Shown piece by piece: positions 43,021 through 52,185 of a DNA stretch of 64,000 nt. Origin of the DNA: HGM04593 sp045646845 (GTDB lineage Bacteria > Bacteroidota > Bacteroidia > Bacteroidales > Bacteroidaceae); NCBI GenBank assembly GCA_045646845.1, contig JAZRLO010000007.1:124001-188000 (forward strand), read 5' to 3'. Each line of letters begins with the position of its first letter. Positions within the stretch are counted from its first letter, which is position 1. The notes below the pieces were generated by a model. The model saw only the letters and a program-made list of their open reading frames with translations. It was not told the origin of the DNA and searched no databases. The translations under genes and the position numbers were made by a program.

Positions 43021-45648
43021 ATGGCCGAAAAAGATGTAGCCACAACCCCTATGATGCGTCAGTTCTATGAGCTGAAAGCGAAGCACCCAGATGCCGTGCT
43101 GCTGTTCCGCTGCGGCGACTTTTATGAAACATATTGCTCCGATGCGATAGTTGCATCGGAAATACTTGGAATTACTCTTACGAAGCGTTCCAATGGAAAG
43201 AGTGATGCCGCCAAAGCCATTGAGATGGCAGGTTTCCCTTTCCATGCACTCGACACATACCTTCCAAAACTGGTGCGTGCCGGCAAGCGTGTGGCTATCT
43301 GCGACCAGCTCGAAGACCCCAAGATGACAAAGAAACTGGTGAAGCGTGGCATAACGGAACTTGTGACACCGGGTGTTTCAATCAATGACAATGTGCTTGA
43401 TTATAAAGAGAATAACTTCCTTGCTGCAGTCCATTTCGGCAAGCCCATGTGTGGTGTGTCGTTCCTTGATATTTCTACCGGCGAGTTCCTTGTGGCGGAG
43501 GGTACATATGACTATATAGAGAAACTTCTTATCAATTTCCGTCCCAAGGAGGTTCTCTTCGAACGTGGTCTGAGAAGCCGTTTCGAGGATTGTTTCGGAA
43601 GCAAGTATCTTACATTCGAGCTCGACGACTGGGCTTTTACCGACGAGTTCGCAAACGAGAAACTGACAAAACATTTTGAGACAAGGAATTTGAAGGGATT
43701 CGGAATTTCACACTTGCGAAGCGGAATTGTGGCTGCTGGTGCCGTGCTGCACTATCTTGGAGTCACGTTGCATACCCAGATATCACACATACGCAACATA
43801 TCCCGCATAGAGGAGGAAAAGTATGTCCGTCTCGATAAGTTCACTATCCGCAGTCTCGAACTTCTCGGCAGCATGAACGACGGTGGTTCATCACTTCTTT
43901 CTGTGATAGACCGTACCCATACGGCTATGGGAGCGCGTCTGCTCAAGCGTTGGATGGTATTTCCTTTGAAGGACGTGAAACCTATCGAGGAGCGTCTCGA
44001 TATTGTGGAGTACTACTTCCGTGAGCCTGAGTTCCGTGAAATAATGGAGGAACAGCTTCATCAGATAGGTGACCTTGAGCGTATAATAGCGAAGGTTGCG
44101 GCCGGGCGTGTGTCACCGCGTGAGCTTGTACAGTTGAAACTGGCTCTTCAGGCAGTGGAGTATATAAAGATTGCCTGTATGAATTCGCAGAATACCGTGC
44201 TGAAGCAGATAGGTGACCAGCTCGATTGTTGTGCAGAGATACGTGACAGAATTGCAAAAGAGATTGTTCCTGAGCCGCCTTTGTTGCTGAACAAGGGTGG
44301 GGTAGTGTCAAGCGGTGTCGATAGCCGTCTCGACGAGCTGCGCGAGATTTCATATAACGGAAAGGATTATCTCGTTCAGTTGCAGCAGCGCGAAAGTGAG
44401 AGCACGGGAATACCCAGTCTCAAAATATCTTTCAACAATGTTTTCGGCTATTATATAGAGGTCAGGAATACATACAAGGATAATGTTCCGCAGGAGTGGA
44501 TACGTAAACAGACTCTTGTCAATGCGGAACGTTATATAACCCAGGAACTCAAGGAGTATGAGGAGAAGATTCTTGGTGCCGAGGAGAAGATTCTTTCACT
44601 TGAAACAGAAATATACAACAGGCTTGTACTCGATTTAATGTCATACATTCCTGCAATACAGATAAATGCATCGCACCTTGCAAGGCTCGATGTACTGCTT
44701 TCGTTCGCCAACGTGTCGTGTGCATACAAATACATACGTCCTGTAGTGAGCGAGGATGATGTCCTGGACATAAAGCAGGGACGTCACCCTGTCATTGAGC
44801 GTCAGATGGCGGTGGGGGAGAGCTACATACCCAACGACCTCTACCTCGACAGTGAAAAGCAGCAGATAATAATAGTCACAGGACCCAATATGGCGGGTAA
44901 GTCGGCACTTCTTCGTCAGACCGCACTCATTACCCTGCTTGCCCAGATAGGCTGCTTCGTTCCTGCAGATAGTGCACATGTAGGCATTGTTGACAAGATA
45001 TTTACACGTGTGGGTGCAAGTGACAATATTTCGGCCGGTGAGTCAACATTTATGGTAGAGATGAGTGAGGCTGCGAATATATTGAATAACCTTTCAGGCC
45101 GTAGTCTTGTGCTGTTCGACGAACTTGGTCGAGGAACCTCGACATATGACGGTATGTCAATAGCATGGGCTATAGTAGAGTATATACATGAGTTCCAGAA
45201 GGGTAGGGCGCGTACTCTTTTTGCAACCCACTACCACGAACTGAACGAGATGGAGAAGAATTTCCAGCGTATCAAGAATTTTAACGTATCGGTGCGTGAG
45301 ATAGACGGTAAGGTTATTTTCTTGAGAAAACTAATGCCTGGCGGAAGCGAGCACTCTTTCGGTATCCATGTGGCAAAGCTGGCAGGTATGCCCAAAAGCA
45401 TTGTCAAGCGGTCGGAACAGATATTGCAGAAGCTCGAGGCAAGCAACAACCGCGGTGAACTGAAGGGTGCTCCTACAGCGGAGATTGCGGACAGCCGCGA
45501 GGGTATGCAGCTCAATTTCTTCCAGCTCGATGACCCGGTGCTTTCGCAGGTACGTGACGAGATTCTCGGCATTGATGTGAACAACCTTACACCTCTGGAG
45601 GCATTGAACAAACTCAACGACATCAAGCGCATTGTGAAAGGGAAATGA
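43021..45648 (+). CDS. mutS: DNA mismatch repair protein MutS
   Basis: 875 residues, the full MutS1 type. The mismatch-reading Phe-X-Glu lies in LLFRCGDFYETY near residue 38. Connector, lever (about 260-550) and clamp domains follow. The ATPase has Walker A GPNMAGKSALLRQ, the ABC-like signature STFMVEMSEAANIL, Walker B LVLFDELGRGTSTYDG and the His switch ATHYHEL. The C-terminal NNLTPLEALNKLNDIKRIV is the tetramer/clamp-binding tail. It binds mispairs and recruits MutL. The gene is monocistronic, followed 66 bases later by katA. Confidence 0.98.
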   Translation: MAEKDVATTPMMRQFYELKAKHPDAVLLFRCGDFYETYCSDAIVASEILGITLTKRSNGKSDAAKAIEMAGFPFHALDTYLPKLVRAGKRVAICDQLEDPKMTKKLVKRGITELVTPGVSINDNVLDYKENNFLAAVHFGKPMCGVSFLDISTGEFLVAEGTYDYIEKLLINFRPKEVLFERGLRSRFEDCFGSKYLTFELDDWAFTDEFANEKLTKHFETRNLKGFGISHLRSGIVAAGAVLHYLGVTLHTQISHIRNISRIEEEKYVRLDKFTIRSLELLGSMNDGGSSLLSVIDRTHTAMGARLLKRWMVFPLKDVKPIEERLDIVEYYFREPEFREIMEEQLHQIGDLERIIAKVAAGRVSPRELVQLKLALQAVEYIKIACMNSQNTVLKQIGDQLDCCAEIRDRIAKEIVPEPPLLLNKGGVVSSGVDSRLDELREISYNGKDYLVQLQQRESESTGIPSLKISFNNVFGYYIEVRNTYKDNVPQEWIRKQTLVNAERYITQELKEYEEKILGAEEKILSLETEIYNRLVLDLMSYIPAIQINASHLARLDVLLSFANVSCAYKYIRPVVSEDDVLDIKQGRHPVIERQMAVGESYIPNDLYLDSEKQQIIIVTGPNMAGKSALLRQTALITLLAQIGCFVPADSAHVGIVDKIFTRVGASDNISAGESTFMVEMSEAANILNNLSGRSLVLFDELGRGTSTYDGMSIAWAIVEYIHEFQKGRARTLFATHYHELNEMEKNFQRIKNFNVSVREIDGKVIFLRKLMPGGSEHSFGIHVAKLAGMPKSIVKRSEQILQKLEASNNRGELKGAPTAEIADSREGMQLNFFQLDDPVLSQVRDEILGIDVNNLTPLEALNKLNDIKRIVKGK

Positions 45649-45670
45649 CAATTTGAACAAACCTGTATAG

Positions 45671-45713
45671 ATGGCTGTTGATTGTTCTGTATGAATACTC
45701 AACAGCCATTTTT
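45671..45713 (+). terminator. Hairpin with T-run ending at the katA start codon
   Basis: ATGGCTGTTGA (45671-45681) pairs perfectly with TCAACAGCCAT (45699-45709) around a 17-base loop, and TTTTT runs to 45713, directly before the ATG at 45714. It is a sound terminator for mutS, but it leaves no separate ribosome-binding leader for katA. Confidence 0.85.
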
Positions 45714-47219
45714 ATGAAAAAGAAAGAACTTACCAACGAGGTTGGAGCTCTGGTTTCCGACAATATCAATTCCCTTACTGCCGGTAGTCGAGGACCAATA
45801 CTTCTCGAAGATAACTGGCTTATCGAAAAACTTGCACATTTCGACCGAGAGGTAATACCCGAAAGGCGTATGCATGCGAAGGGTAGCGGAGCCTTCGGAA
45901 CATTCACCACTACGCATGACGTGACTCTATACACCTGTGCATCGCTTTTTTCGCAGATAGGCAAGAAAACAGATGTCTTTGTGCGTTTTTCAACCGTTGC
46001 CGGTGAGCGTGGCGCAGCCGATGCCGAGCGCGATATACGCGGTTTTGCTGTAAAATTCTATACCGATGAAGGAAATTGGGACCTTGTCGGAAACAATACT
46101 CCGGTGTTCTTTCTGCGTGACCCGTTGCAGTTCCCCGACCTTAATCATGCAATAAAACGCGACCCGCAGACCAATCTGCGTTCGCCGCAGAGCAATTGGG
46201 ATTTCTGGACAATGCTTCCCGAGGCATTACACCAAGTGACTATTGTAATGTCCGATCGTGGAATTCCGGCATCCTACCGTCATATGCACGGTTTCGGTTC
46301 ACACACCTACAGCCTTGTAAATGCAGCCGGCAAGCGTGTGTGGGTGAAATTCCATTTCCGCACGGAGCAGGGTATAAAGAATCTGAGTAATGCCGAGGCG
46401 GCAGCAATAATAGCCAAGGACAGGGAAAGTCATGGACGGGATCTCTTCAATGCGATAGAAAAGGGCGATTTTCCGCGTTGGAAGTTATATTTCCAGGTAA
46501 TGACAGAAGAACAGGCTGCAAAATACAGGGAGAATCCGTTTGATATTACAAAAGTGTGGAGCCATAAGGATTTTCCGCTTATAGAGGTCGGCGTGCTTGA
46601 GCTGAACCGTAATCCACAGAACTATTTTGCTGATGTGGAACAGGCTGCATTCAATCCGGCGCATATAGTTCCCGGAATAGGGCTCTCGCCTGACAAACTG
46701 CTCCAGGGTCGTCTTTTTTCGTATGGCGATGCACAGCGTTACCGTTTAGGTGTGAACCATGACCAGATACCCGTTAACAGCGCACGCTGTCCTGTACACA
46801 GTTTCCATCGTGACGGACTTATGCGTGTCGATGGCAATAATGGAGCTACCAAAGGATATGCTCCCAACAGCATAGGGGAGTGGGGTACGGCCAATGTAAA
46901 ATACAGCTATTCAGACATAGGCGGTGAATCCATGCGTTATAATCCTTACGAAGACCGCAGTGACAACTGTTTCTATCAGCCGGGAAATCTCTATCGTCTC
47001 ATGACCGAGGAGAAGCGTGCTTTGTTGATAGCTAATACAGCCGAGGATATGATGCCTGTCACGGTGAATATAAAGTACCGCCACGCGGCCCATTGCTACC
47101 TTGCCGATGAGGAGTATGGCAAGCGGCTTTCCGATGCCCTTGAACTGGATTTAAAGGAGGTGATGAGGCTTGCCGCAATGAATGAAAAGGAGCGGTTAGA
47201 GGCTACTGTTACCCGATAA
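45714..47219 (+). CDS. katA: Monofunctional heme catalase
   Basis: 501 residues from ATG 45714; a 12-residue upstream extension (MIVLYEYSTAIF) is read through the terminator hairpin and is unlikely. The catalase family sequence is complete: RRMHAKGSGAFGTFTTTHDVT with the distal His, VRFSTVAGERGAADAERDIRG, WDLVGNNTPVFFLRDP with the distal Asn, and LFSYGDAQRYRLG with the proximal heme Tyr. It is a clade 3 small-subunit catalase that turns hydrogen peroxide into water and oxygen, of use to an anaerobe meeting air. No OxyR gene is nearby. Confidence 0.97.
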   Translation: MKKKELTNEVGALVSDNINSLTAGSRGPILLEDNWLIEKLAHFDREVIPERRMHAKGSGAFGTFTTTHDVTLYTCASLFSQIGKKTDVFVRFSTVAGERGAADAERDIRGFAVKFYTDEGNWDLVGNNTPVFFLRDPLQFPDLNHAIKRDPQTNLRSPQSNWDFWTMLPEALHQVTIVMSDRGIPASYRHMHGFGSHTYSLVNAAGKRVWVKFHFRTEQGIKNLSNAEAAAIIAKDRESHGRDLFNAIEKGDFPRWKLYFQVMTEEQAAKYRENPFDITKVWSHKDFPLIEVGVLELNRNPQNYFADVEQAAFNPAHIVPGIGLSPDKLLQGRLFSYGDAQRYRLGVNHDQIPVNSARCPVHSFHRDGLMRVDGNNGATKGYAPNSIGEWGTANVKYSYSDIGGESMRYNPYEDRSDNCFYQPGNLYRLMTEEKRALLIANTAEDMMPVTVNIKYRHAAHCYLADEEYGKRLSDALELDLKEVMRLAAMNEKERLEATVTR

Positions 47220-47235
47220 CCAGTTGTATTTTACT

Positions 47236-47287
47236 AAAGCATTCCGGCAGATATGAATCTTCATAGATTATTTTGCCGGAATGCTTT
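47236..47287. terminator. Bidirectional terminator between katA and pstB
   Basis: A 14-bp perfect stem (47236-47249 with 47274-47287, AAAGCATTCCGGCA/TGCCGGAATGCTTT) closes a 24-base loop in the gap between the convergent genes. Confidence 0.82.
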
Positions 47288-47349
47288 AAGCTATGCCAAT
47301 AAACAACAGGGTTCCGTATGTATCGGATATAACGGTCTTATATATCTTT

Positions 47350-48117
47350 CTAACCCATTTTGCCTGTAAGGTAGGCTTTGGTGCGCTCATCCCTAGGGGT
47401 AGAGAATATCGTATCTGTTTCGCCATACTCGACCAACTCGCCTAAATACATAAACATCGATTTTGAAGAGATTCTCATAGCTTGTCCCATATTGTGAGTA
47501 ACAATAAGAATCGTAACCTCTTTTTGAAGTTCTTGCATCAGTTCCTCAATATGTGCCGTTGCAATCGGGTCAAGTGCAGATGTCGGCTCGTCCATAAGCA
47601 ATATATCCGGCTTCATTGCCAATGCACGGGCAATACATAATCGCTGTTGCTGGCCTCCGGACAGGAATGTACCTTTCTTATTCAGTACATCTTTAACTTC
47701 ATCCCATAGCGCAACGCTCTTCAAACAGCGTTCAACAGTTTCATTCTTTTCGTTTTTCGACAAACGGATTCCATTCAGTGTATATCCCGAAAGAACATTA
47801 TCGTATATGCTCATAGTAGGGAATGGTGCAGGACGCTGAAAGACCATACCTATACGACGACGAACATCAATAGGTTCCATTGATAGAATGTTTTCTCCAT
47901 TCAACAAAATTTCGCCGCCTACACGGATATTGGGATATAGGTTATGCATGAGGTTTACTGCGCGCAGCAGTGTCGATTTTCCGCAACCCGAAGGTCCCAT
48001 TATAGCAGTTATTGTATTTCTGTCAATAGCTGCCGACACGTATTTTACTGCCATCGTCTGCTTGGTATATGATACACAAGTCTTATTGAATTCAAGTATA
48101 GGTGTTACTGATTCCAT
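47350..48117 (-). CDS. pstB: Phosphate ABC transporter ATPase
   Basis: 255 residues with Walker A GPSGCGKST, Q loop MVFQRPAPFP (typical of PstB), signature LSGGQQQRLCIARALA, Walker B ILLMDEPTSALDP and switch His in VTHNMGQAM. FMYLGELVEYGETDTIF near the end is also a PstB hallmark. It powers uptake of inorganic phosphate through PstC and PstA. It overlaps pstA by 13 bases and is the last gene of the operon; phoU, usually next, is absent. Confidence 0.97.
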   Translation of the reverse strand: MESVTPILEFNKTCVSYTKQTMAVKYVSAAIDRNTITAIMGPSGCGKSTLLRAVNLMHNLYPNIRVGGEILLNGENILSMEPIDVRRRIGMVFQRPAPFPTMSIYDNVLSGYTLNGIRLSKNEKNETVERCLKSVALWDEVKDVLNKKGTFLSGGQQQRLCIARALAMKPDILLMDEPTSALDPIATAHIEELMQELQKEVTILIVTHNMGQAMRISSKSMFMYLGELVEYGETDTIFSTPRDERTKAYLTGKMG

Positions 48118-48971
48118 TTTTTTGCAAGATATTTAGCTGTAATATTCAATGTAAGAACAAATAATAACAAGAAGAGTGATGCACCCCAAATCAGCTCTTG
48201 AAGGTTGGGGTCATTGAAGAACTCCCATATAAGCAGAGGTACTGCCGATATCGGTTTGTCAATCGCAAAACGGATGAATGAGCAACCGAGTGCGGTAAAC
48301 ATAAGCGGAGCCGTCTCACCTATTACGCGCGAGATAGCCAGTAGAACACCGGTAAAGATACCTCCGAAAGCGGCAGGGAGCTGTATTTTCAGCATTACGC
48401 GGGCGTGGTTGCCGCCAAGTGCCAGACCTGCCTCCTTGAGCGATGCAGGAAGAATCTTTAAAGTCTCCTCCGTTGAACGGATAATAAGCGGAAGCATCAT
48501 AATGCATAGTGCCACACTACCGGCTATTGCCGAATAACCTTTCATAGGCACGACTACCCAAATGTAGGTGATGATACCAATAATGACTGACGGGGTACCT
48601 TGAAGCAAGTCAGTAAGGTAACTCACAATTTGGGCAAATCGGTTTTTGGGATTCTCTGCCAGGAATGCACCACATAAAATACCCACAGGGACTGCAACAA
48701 CTACAGCCATTCCAAGCATAATCATCGTACCAATGATACCATTGGCTATACCACCCGGTATGGGTTCTCCGGCCTCAATAGCCTTCATTGCCTTATATGC
48801 CGTAGGAGTTGGTTCTGTAAAGAACGACCACGAGAGTTGATCATAACCACGCAATAGCACTTCGCCCAATATGGCAAGCAGTGGCACAGCTGTGAGAGCT
48901 GCGAACAGACATACGCCCCAAAGCATCAAGCGGTCTTGTGCCAATCTGTTTTTTATTTTCAGTTTCGTCAT
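48105..48971 (-). CDS. pstA: Phosphate ABC transporter permease PstA
   Basis: 288 residues, six transmembrane helices. The ATPase-coupling loop reads EAGLALGGNHARVMLKIQLPAAFGGI, and LLQGTPSVIIGIITYIWVV is the conserved PstA central part. With PstC it forms the high-affinity phosphate channel in the inner membrane. It follows pstC by 3 bases and overlaps pstB by 13 bases. Confidence 0.96.
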   Translation of the reverse strand: MTKLKIKNRLAQDRLMLWGVCLFAALTAVPLLAILGEVLLRGYDQLSWSFFTEPTPTAYKAMKAIEAGEPIPGGIANGIIGTMIMLGMAVVVAVPVGILCGAFLAENPKNRFAQIVSYLTDLLQGTPSVIIGIITYIWVVVPMKGYSAIAGSVALCIMMLPLIIRSTEETLKILPASLKEAGLALGGNHARVMLKIQLPAAFGGIFTGVLLAISRVIGETAPLMFTALGCSFIRFAIDKPISAVPLLIWEFFNDPNLQELIWGASLFLLLFVLTLNITAKYLAKKWNQ

Positions 48972-48974
48972 AAG

Positions 48975-49832
48975 TTAAGCAATTCTTGCATGTTTTATCA
49001 AAATCTTACCTACCAAGTTGATTAATGCTGTAATCAGGAACAGTATCAATCCTATGGCAATTAGTGAAGATAACCTCAAATCATCTGCTTCACCGAATTG
49101 GTTGGCTATAATGGATGCCATTGAGTTGCCTGTTGATGTGATTGAATCGGGAATGTTGTTGGTGTTGCCTATAAGCATTGTTACTGTCATTGTCTCACCC
49201 AGCGCACGGCCGATAGCCAGGATATATGAAGAGAAGATACCTGAGCCGGCAACTGGGAATACCACTTTGTGAATAACTTCGGCACGAGTTGCCCCAAGAC
49301 TATATGCACTTTCCTTCAAATCATTAGGTACCATCTTTATAAATTCGGCACTCAGAGATGCCGCATATGGGACAATCATAATTGCCAATACCAATGAAGC
49401 TGTAAGAATACCTGAGCCTTGTGGCGATATATTGAGAGCCATAATGATTGGACGAAGTGTGTAGAACCCCCATAGACCATAAATGATTGAAGGAATACCT
49501 GCCAATAAGTCTGTTACGGTACTAAGCACAGCTGCAACCTTTGTTCCTTTGAAATATTCGCCCACGAAAAGTGCAACGGGCAGTGAGAAAGGAATACAGA
49601 AAATAAGTGCCAGCAGTGTTGTCATCAGCGTACCGGTAATGAATGGCAAAGCTCCATACTGCTCTGCTCCTTCGGTGTAGCTCCATTCCGAGGAGGTCAG
49701 AAACCCAAAGAATCCGAAGTGTTCAAAAGCTTCGTATGCGTCAGTGACGAGGGCGTAAATTACACCCCCGCACACTATTGGCATTATCAATGCAGCTGCA
49801 AACAACAGGACTTTGTATAGTTTATCGTTCAT
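48975..49832 (-). CDS. pstC: Phosphate ABC transporter permease PstC
   Basis: 285 residues, six helices, with SSEWSYTEGAEQYGALPFITGTLMTT after the first helix and the coupling loop ESAYSLGATRAEVIHKVVFPVAGSGI. The region DLLAGIPSIIYGLWGFYTLRPI is typical of PstC. It lies 12 bases after pstS. It forms the inner-membrane permease together with PstA. Confidence 0.96.
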   Translation of the reverse strand: MNDKLYKVLLFAAALIMPIVCGGVIYALVTDAYEAFEHFGFFGFLTSSEWSYTEGAEQYGALPFITGTLMTTLLALIFCIPFSLPVALFVGEYFKGTKVAAVLSTVTDLLAGIPSIIYGLWGFYTLRPIIMALNISPQGSGILTASLVLAIMIVPYAASLSAEFIKMVPNDLKESAYSLGATRAEVIHKVVFPVAGSGIFSSYILAIGRALGETMTVTMLIGNTNNIPDSITSTGNSMASIIANQFGEADDLRLSSLIAIGLILFLITALINLVGKILIKHARIA

Positions 49833-49844
49833 GGTTTTATGTAA

Positions 49845-50906
49845 TTATTGCAATACAGCCACTCCGTCATAAGTAATGCTTTTCAAATTAGCCATGCTCA
49901 GTTCCTTTGCCTTTGCAGGAAGCGGTGCATAGTGTACCTCAGAGGTAATGTTCTGCGCCTCGTCAGAAAGGATGTATTTCAAGAGATCAAGTGTTGCCAT
50001 CGCCTGTTCTTTACTGCGGTCAGAGTAGTTCTGCTCCTTGTAGATAATCATCCAAGTGAAGGTTGAGATTGGGTAAGCACCGGCAGCATCGGCATTAGTG
50101 ATTGAGCAACGAGTGTCGGCAGGAATTTCACCCGAAGCGGCAGCAGAGATAGAATTAGCATTAGGCTCAACAAATTCACCACGCGGATTACGGATTTTCG
50201 CATATGGTATCTTCTGCGCAAATGCATATTCCGAGCCTACATAACCAATGGAGTTCTTTGTCTGTTTAATTACACCGGCCACACCGGGGTTACCCTTTGC
50301 CGCCTGACCCGAAGGGAAATTGACAGACTTGCCGGCACCGAAATTGGATGCCCACATTGGGCTTACTTTTGTCAGATAGTCAGTGAATACAAACGTTGTA
50401 CCCGAGCCGTCTGAACGGAAAACCGGGATGATAGCTTCTGCTGGAAGAGTCACATTTGGGTTAAGTGCTGCCAGACGCTCATCGTTCCACATCTTGATAT
50501 TGCCGGCAAAGATGTCTGCAATAACCTCACCTGAGAGCTTGAGTTCGCTTATACCGTCAAGGTTATAGGCAACAACCACAGCACCCATGCAAGTCGGAAC
50601 ATGTACTACTGGAGCCATTTCTGCCATCTCCTTATCGGTAAGGAATGCATCGCTGCCTGCAAAATCGACAATCTTATCACGAAGGTTACGCACGCCGCCG
50701 CCAGAACCTATACCGCCGTAAGCTACTTGGTCTCCGTTTACTTGTCCGAACTGCTCGAAAACCACATTGTAGAAAGGAAGCGGGAATGTAGCGCCTGCTC
50801 CCGAGAGTTCCTGAGCCTTACGGTCACCATCGTTTGAATTACCGCCACAAGCTGTAAAAGCAAAGGCAACTGCCAATGTCATAATTGACGAAAAAATCTT
50901 TTTCAT
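49845..50906 (-). CDS. pstS: Phosphate-binding lipoprotein PstS
   Basis: 353 residues with a lipoprotein signal (MKKIFSSIMTLAVAFAFTAC, lipobox FTAC). Phosphate-binding loops are SGAGATFPLPFY, GIGSGGGVRNL (the residues after the first domain crossover) and FRSDGSGTTFVFTDYL. It captures phosphate in the periplasm and hands it to PstCA. It is preceded by a porin gene only 29 bases away, so outer-membrane entry and periplasmic capture are made together. Confidence 0.96.
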   Translation of the reverse strand: MKKIFSSIMTLAVAFAFTACGGNSNDGDRKAQELSGAGATFPLPFYNVVFEQFGQVNGDQVAYGGIGSGGGVRNLRDKIVDFAGSDAFLTDKEMAEMAPVVHVPTCMGAVVVAYNLDGISELKLSGEVIADIFAGNIKMWNDERLAALNPNVTLPAEAIIPVFRSDGSGTTFVFTDYLTKVSPMWASNFGAGKSVNFPSGQAAKGNPGVAGVIKQTKNSIGYVGSEYAFAQKIPYAKIRNPRGEFVEPNANSISAAASGEIPADTRCSITNADAAGAYPISTFTWMIIYKEQNYSDRSKEQAMATLDLLKYILSDEAQNITSEVHYAPLPAKAKELSMANLKSITYDGVAVLQ

Positions 50907-50935
50907 ATAATTCTCTTTTTAAAACATTAATTATT

Positions 50936-51922
50936 TTACAATCCGAAGTAACAACTAACATATGCAGAGTACTTGTTTTCAGCACCCTCGGCCTTTGGCA
51001 AGTTCATTCTGAAGTTAGGAGCAATCTTGACATACTTTCCAAGTTTGAACTGTGCACCGACAATAGCAGCTCGCTCGTCTTTTGCAATATTCCAATTATC
51101 CTTTGAGTACAAATCATCGAAACGTGCATAAAGTGACACATTCTTAGGCAGATTCACTGAACCAAAAACCGAATAGCCGAACTGGTCATTGCCATCCTTG
51201 CCGGAGGCATTGAGCATATGATTATACTCTGCACCAAGAGTAAAATTCTCGTTCTTGTAGCCAATGAAACCCGCCATATTCACCACCCCGGCCTTGCCGC
51301 TCTCGCCACTGTCGTTCAAGCCGCCATACAAGCGTATCTGAAAGCCTTTGACAGGTGTCAATGTTGCACCCAGACCATAGTTGAAACCATTACCCATCTG
51401 TATCTTCTTATAGCCTTCGCCATTAACGATTATAGCATCGGCCGATAACCAGTCGGCAAATTTGTACGAGGCAGAAATACCCAAGTCGGCACTGTTACCG
51501 AACTTGTACATATCCTGGAAAGATTTCATTATATAACGGTATCCCCAGAATTTCTCCTGGAAATTGAACTGGGTGGTTGAGATAAGACCTCCTGTCAATG
51601 TCAAGTTTCCCGTTTTCCACGAAACCATTGCATTCTTGATATATGCAATACGTTGATAGTCGCTGACATCGTTGGACTTACCGATGTCCATTACTCCTTT
51701 TACAGAAAGGCCTTGACTAAGCTTATACTCGTAACCGATGTAGCTTCGCTCCAAATCAAACCCCACATTTGCATCGCCACCGCTGAAACCGGCGTTCAAA
51801 TTACCGAACACCTGAACGATTGCTTTACCTTTAGGCTCTTCCTGTTTTACCTCCTGTGCCTGAGCTGTCAAACCGATGCAGGCCAAAACGCCAGCCAAAA
51901 TGAATTTTGTTTTCATAGTCAT
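50936..51922 (-). CDS. Outer-membrane porin of the phosphate operon (OprO/OprP-like)
   Basis: 328 residues with a signal peptide (MTMKTKFILAGVLACIGLTAQA, then QEV) and about sixteen alternating amphipathic strands, ending in the outer-membrane signature SAYVSCYFGL with a hydrophobic C-terminal residue region. The linker EVKQEEPKGKAIVQVFGNLNAGF leads into the barrel. First gene of the pst operon, so phosphate-specific uptake is likely, as for OprP of Pseudomonas, though direct similarity to OprP is modest by eye. Start at 51922 or at the second Met (51916). Confidence 0.82.
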   Translation of the reverse strand: MTMKTKFILAGVLACIGLTAQAQEVKQEEPKGKAIVQVFGNLNAGFSGGDANVGFDLERSYIGYEYKLSQGLSVKGVMDIGKSNDVSDYQRIAYIKNAMVSWKTGNLTLTGGLISTTQFNFQEKFWGYRYIMKSFQDMYKFGNSADLGISASYKFADWLSADAIIVNGEGYKKIQMGNGFNYGLGATLTPVKGFQIRLYGGLNDSGESGKAGVVNMAGFIGYKNENFTLGAEYNHMLNASGKDGNDQFGYSVFGSVNLPKNVSLYARFDDLYSKDNWNIAKDERAAIVGAQFKLGKYVKIAPNFRMNLPKAEGAENKYSAYVSCYFGL

Positions 51923-52022
51923 TTAAATTGTTTTCTTGAATTTTACAGAGAACATATACCGATGCTTGAGATGCATGCCTTCTCTCGCAATAGCATTTGT
52001 TGCCCTTTTACTTTTTCGATGG

Positions 52023-52030
52023 CAAAAGTA
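52023..52030 (-). promoter_or_regulatory. Probable -7 element of the porin-pst operon
   Basis: On the minus strand 52030 to 52023 reads TACTTTTG, an exact TAnnTTTG. The leader to the porin ATG would be about 90 bases. The -33 region is poor, as expected of an activator-dependent promoter. Confidence 0.55.
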
Positions 52031-52052
52031 TGGACGTGAGGTTTCATAAATA

Positions 52053-52105
52053 TTACATAAAGGTTAAGAAGTGGTTGAAAGGTTGTTACAGTTGTAAATG
52101 TTACA
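52053..52105. promoter_or_regulatory. Candidate PhoB-like operator in the divergent pho/pst region
   Basis: Between the two divergent operons the sequence repeats TTACA and GTTG/GGTT units: TTACATAAAGGTTAAG, GGTTGAAAGGTTG, GTTACA at 52085-52090 and again at 52100-52105. Short direct repeats just upstream of the pst -33 region fit a PhoB-family tandem site. The E. coli Pho-box consensus itself is not present. Confidence 0.35.
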
Positions 52106-52153
52106 TTTTTATTAAATATCAGTTATGGTAATCACTAGTTCGGTTTTTCTCCA

Positions 52154-52161
52154 TATTTTTG
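52154..52161 (+). promoter_or_regulatory. Probable -7 element of the PhoB/PhoR-like gene pair
   Basis: TATTTTTG fits TAnnTTTG and lies 24 bases before the response-regulator ATG at 52186. No convincing TTTG at -33 was found. Confidence 0.5.
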
Positions 52162-52185
52162 CAACAGGATAATACATATAAGTAT

